Assembly: GCA_003559755.1 (NCBI GenBank)
Contig: PWKM01000344.1
Location: forward strand, 1-8,780
Direction: 5' to 3'
Origin: Planctomycetota bacterium
GTDB taxonomy: Bacteria; Planctomycetota; PUPC01
DNA length: 8,780 nt
Every line of letters starts with the position of its first letter. The stretch's first letter is position 1. Shown piece after piece: positions 6,418 to 8,780 of the stretch. The translations under genes and the position numbers were made by a program. The notes beneath the pieces are model-generated. The model saw only the letters and a list, made by a program, of their open reading frames with translations, was not told the origin of the DNA and made no database searches.

Positions 6418-8424
6418 TTATTCGTCTTCCTCGTGCCGGGGGAGCGTCACGGTGAAGGTCGTCCCCGTCTGCCCCACCGAGGGGTCTGCGTTGGAGGTCA
6501 CGGAGATATTGCCCTTATGCATCTTGAGGATCCCGTAGCTCACTGCCAGCCCGAGGCCGGTCCCCTTCCCCATCTGTTTCGTGGTGAAGAAGGGCTCGAA
6601 AATCTTGTTTATGTCCTTTTTGGGGATGCCGTGGCCGGTGTCGGTTATGGAGAAACAGACGTTCCGGTCATCCCCGCCGACCTCGATGGTGAGGCGTCCG
6701 CTATCGGACATGGCATCGACGGCGTTGGTGACCAGATTGGTCAGGACCTGGACGATCTGGTCCTTGTCCAGCTCGGCCGACGTGTCTTCGGCGGTGCGGT
6801 GGACTTCGGTCTCGATTTCAGGCGGCAGGTGCATGGCCCCGATGCTGTTCGTGACCGTCTCGTAGAGATCGGTGGGCTGCCGTGTCACTTTGTTCTGCCG
6901 AGCGAAATGCAGGAGGTTCGACACGATCTTCTTGCACCGGTCGGCCTGGTCCGCCACCATCTTCAGGTCCTCCCGCAAGGCCTCGTCATCCGTCTGATCG
7001 AGCAGCATATGCGAGTAGAGCAGGACGACACCGAGCGGGTTGTTGACCTCGTGGGCGATGCCGGCCGCGAGTTGGCCCATGCTGGCGAGCTTTTCGGCCT
7101 GCATCAGCGCCGCCCGGGCGTCGGCCAGCCGGTCGTTGGACTCGGCGACCTCGTCGAGTGCGTTGCGCAGTTGCTCGATGGTATAGGGCAGGCACATTTC
7201 GCTCTCGGCCAGCCCCTTGACGATGGCCCTGGCGTGTTCGCGACAGGTCTCGTATCCGCAGGCGCCGCAGTTCAGTTCGTCTTCCGGCTCCAGCTTGCCC
7301 ATCCGGGCGAGGACGGCGGCGACTTCCTCGTCGGCCCCGTCGATGAGTATCCGGATGTCGTGCGGCTGATAGGTGCATCCGAGGTCGAGGCCGTCAAACT
7401 CGGCGACTCGCCGCTTCCACTCCGCCTCGTCGAAGCGGGCGAACCGGTCGCGTGCCGCCCGGCTGACTCGCTCGCGTTTCTGGTAGAGCGATTCGGTGTT
7501 GGTCATGCCCGGCCCCATGATGCAGCCGTTGCAGCACAGGATTTCCAGCAGCTCGGCCTTCATCTGGCCGGACTCGAAATCTTTGAGGGCATCGACGAAG
7601 TTTCGCCGCCCATCGGTCGCCACGACGTTGTTGCGGAGCAGGTCTTCGCTGATCCCGGCGGCCTGGAGCAGCCCCCGGCTGATGGGGAATACTGCGCCCA
7701 GCCCGGCGTGCGGCGGATCGAAGTCCGAGGGTTCCACGTCATCCGGTTTGATCCCCCGGGCGCCCCACAGCTCGCGGAGTTCGGTGAAGGTGAGCGCCGC
7801 ATCGACGTCGCCCCGCACCCGGCCCGCCTCGGCCTCTCGTTTTTTCGCGATGCACGGCCCGACGAAGACCACCCTGGCATCTGCCCCGTACATCGCCCGC
7901 GACGCCCTCGCAATGGCGACCATCGGGGAGACGATGGGGACGAGCCGATCGGTGAGTGACGGGTGATACCGCTCGACGAACTCGACCAGCGCCGGGCAGG
8001 ATGTGGCGATGTACCGGTGGGCGTCTTCGCCGTTGTCCAGGAGCTTCCGGTAGCGGTCGGCCACCAGGTCGGCCCCGAACGCGACTTCGGTCACCCGGTC
8101 GAAGCCCAGACGACGCACCATCGCGATCATCTGCCCGGCCGATATGTCGGTGAACTCCGACGGGAAACTGGGGGCAAGGGCCGCGATCAGTTCACTTCCG
8201 TCGTTGCTTTGCAACAGAGCCGTGACCTGGTCGATGCTGCTGAGTATCTGCTTGGCCTTCTGGCTGCACACCTTGACGCAGTTGCCGCAGCAGACGCAGC
8301 GTTCGGGCAGTATCTCGGCCTGGCCCTCGTGGATACGGATGGCCTTTGCGGGGCACTCACGGACGCAGGTGTAACAGACCCGACAACGCTCGGCGACGGT
8401 CGTAACGAAAGCTGTCGGTTCCAT
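6418..8424 (-). CDS. Sensory [FeFe]-hydrogenase / histidine kinase fusion
   Basis: This 668-residue cytoplasmic protein has no signal peptide or membrane segment. Domains in order: a ferredoxin domain with two [4Fe-4S] motifs (C14/C17/C20/C24 and C43/C46/C49/C53); an H-cluster domain of about residues 75-345 with the three loops TSCPAL (C143), GPCIAKK (C191, K194) and LCCNGC (C297, C301); a small FeS domain with C386, C389, C394 and C411; a coiled coil of about 418-445; and a HisKA/HATPase kinase with H458 (GIAHEVNNPLG), N567 in the N-box, D595 (DTGHGIP) and GTGLGL at 621-626. All four H-cluster cysteines are present. The proton-relay Cys of catalytic enzymes is Ser142, and the Met residues of the MPC and MAC loops are Gly189 and Ile295, so a sensor is more likely than a bulk H2 catalyst (inference). 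AGGAG lies 7 bases before ATG 8424. The receiver proteins on both sides are likely phosphorelay partners. The domain assignment is secure; the ligand sensed is inferred. Confidence 0.93.
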   Translation of the reverse strand: MEPTAFVTTVAERCRVCYTCVRECPAKAIRIHEGQAEILPERCVCCGNCVKVCSQKAKQILSSIDQVTALLQSNDGSELIAALAPSFPSEFTDISAGQMIAMVRRLGFDRVTEVAFGADLVADRYRKLLDNGEDAHRYIATSCPALVEFVERYHPSLTDRLVPIVSPMVAIARASRAMYGADARVVFVGPCIAKKREAEAGRVRGDVDAALTFTELRELWGARGIKPDDVEPSDFDPPHAGLGAVFPISRGLLQAAGISEDLLRNNVVATDGRRNFVDALKDFESGQMKAELLEILCCNGCIMGPGMTNTESLYQKRERVSRAARDRFARFDEAEWKRRVAEFDGLDLGCTYQPHDIRILIDGADEEVAAVLARMGKLEPEDELNCGACGYETCREHARAIVKGLAESEMCLPYTIEQLRNALDEVAESNDRLADARAALMQAEKLASMGQLAAGIAHEVNNPLGVVLLYSHMLLDQTDDEALREDLKMVADQADRCKKIVSNLLHFARQNKVTRQPTDLYETVTNSIGAMHLPPEIETEVHRTAEDTSAELDKDQIVQVLTNLVTNAVDAMSDSGRLTIEVGGDDRNVCFSITDTGHGIPKKDINKIFEPFFTTKQMGKGTGLGLAVSYGILKMHKGNISVTSNADPSVGQTGTTFTVTLPRHEEDE

Positions 8425-8431
8425 AGGGGAG

Positions 8432-8436
8432 CTCCT
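8432..8436 (-). promoter_or_regulatory. Ribosome binding site of the hydrogenase-kinase gene
   Basis: AGGAG lies 7 bases before the ATG at 8424, inside the 18-base gap after the receiver gene. It supports the start two codons before the PTAFVTT stretch and the first ferredoxin motif. Confidence 0.75.
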
Positions 8437-8442
8437 GCGATC

Positions 8443-8780
8443 TCAATGATCGGGCGGGCCGTGCCCCGGCGCTTCGGGCGGCTCCTCGAGCAGCCGGCGG
8501 ACCTCGTTGCGGACCTGTTCGGGCCGCACGGGCTTATCGAGCATGGCATCGACGGGCAGCCAGGAGCGGGCGTCCTCGGTCGGCGCGTCGAACGAGATGC
8601 CCGTCTGGCTGGTCACTGCGGTGAGGAGGATAACGGGCGTATCCTCGTGGAGTTTTTTGAGGCGTCGGGCCAGCACGAACCCGGAGTCCATGTGGTTCAT
8701 CATCAGGTCGAGGATCGCCACGTCCGGCTCGACCGAGAGCAGCAGTTCCTCCGCCTCGTCTTCGCTGCCCGCCGACACGA
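8443..8780 (-). CDS. Response-regulator receiver domain protein, 5' end outside the window
   Basis: This is the C-terminal part of a CheY-like receiver domain. The frame stays open to the window edge, so the N-terminus, with beta-1 and the acidic pair, is missing. The GTG at 8778 is almost certainly an internal Val in beta-2 rather than a start. Visible landmarks are the phospho-acceptor Asp in AILDLMM (codon near 8709-8707), the switch Thr in ILLTAVT, and the conserved Lys in MLDKPVRP. After the last helix only a short Pro-rich tail (EEPPEAPGHGPPDH) precedes the TGA at 8445-8443. Nothing DNA-binding or enzymatic therefore follows the domain, although a domain upstream of it cannot be excluded. 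The gene ends 18 bases before the hydrogenase-kinase start, which suggests co-transcription and a partner role with that kinase (inference). Confidence 0.88.
   Translation of the reverse strand, partial: VSAGSEDEAEELLLSVEPDVAILDLMMNHMDSGFVLARRLKKLHEDTPVILLTAVTSQTGISFDAPTEDARSWLPVDAMLDKPVRPEQVRNEVRRLLEEPPEAPGHGPPDH

Noticed and set aside
5010..6455. A 481-codon open frame on the plus strand
   Set aside because: It mirrors the receiver-kinase gene and part of hydE. Its composition is that of a third-position shadow, with no ribosome binding site or domain.
6289..7959. A 556-codon open frame on the plus strand
   Set aside because: It lies opposite the well-supported hydrogenase-kinase and receiver-kinase genes. 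Its translation has no recognisable motif, and long antisense frames are expected in GC-rich coding DNA.

Overview
The window is GC-rich and almost entirely coding. Every gene I can support lies on the minus strand, so transcription runs from high to low coordinates. It is one tightly packed module around [FeFe]-hydrogenase: a sensory-type hydrogenase fused to a histidine kinase, two receiver-domain proteins, the three H-cluster maturases HydE, HydG and HydF, and an aspartase-family enzyme between hydG and hydF. The high GC content and the oxygen-sensitive chemistry point to an anaerobic or facultatively anaerobic, H2-metabolising bacterium. The sequence does not fix the phylum. I see no tRNA, rRNA, CRISPR array, insertion sequence or phage gene.

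Layout in order of transcription: (1) 8780-8443, the 3' part of a response-regulator receiver domain that begins outside the window. (2) 8424-6418, a 668-residue protein with a 2x[4Fe-4S] ferredoxin domain, an H-cluster domain, a further [4Fe-4S] domain and a complete histidine kinase. (3) 6347-5205, a receiver domain followed by a complete histidine kinase. (4) 5208-4153, hydE. (5) 4147-2726, hydG. (6) 2682-1258, the aspartase. (7) 1261-41, hydF, followed by a two-part hairpin that may end the transcript.

Junctions are very tight. Two are ATGA stop/start overlaps (kinase/hydE and aspartase/hydF). The others leave 5, 18, 43 and 70 bases. There is no convincing internal promoter, so a single polycistronic mRNA is likely.

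Reading of the system (inference): HydG makes the Fe(CO)2CN synthon from tyrosine, HydE processes it, and HydF assembles the 2Fe subcluster and delivers it to a hydrogenase. The only hydrogenase here is the kinase fusion. Its H-cluster pocket keeps the four cluster cysteines but has Ser in place of the proton-relay Cys and lacks two pocket Met residues, as expected for a sensor. H2 or redox state read at the H-cluster could pass through the extra [4Fe-4S] domain and a coiled coil to the kinase, then to the receiver proteins. No DNA-binding output domain is visible, so the final output is unknown. The aspartase could supply ammonium for the bridging amine of the azadithiolate ligand. The most notable items are the hydrogenase-kinase phosphorelay operon, the embedded aspartase with an unusual Glu in its substrate-binding loop, and a HydF lacking the His of the usual HCxxC motif.
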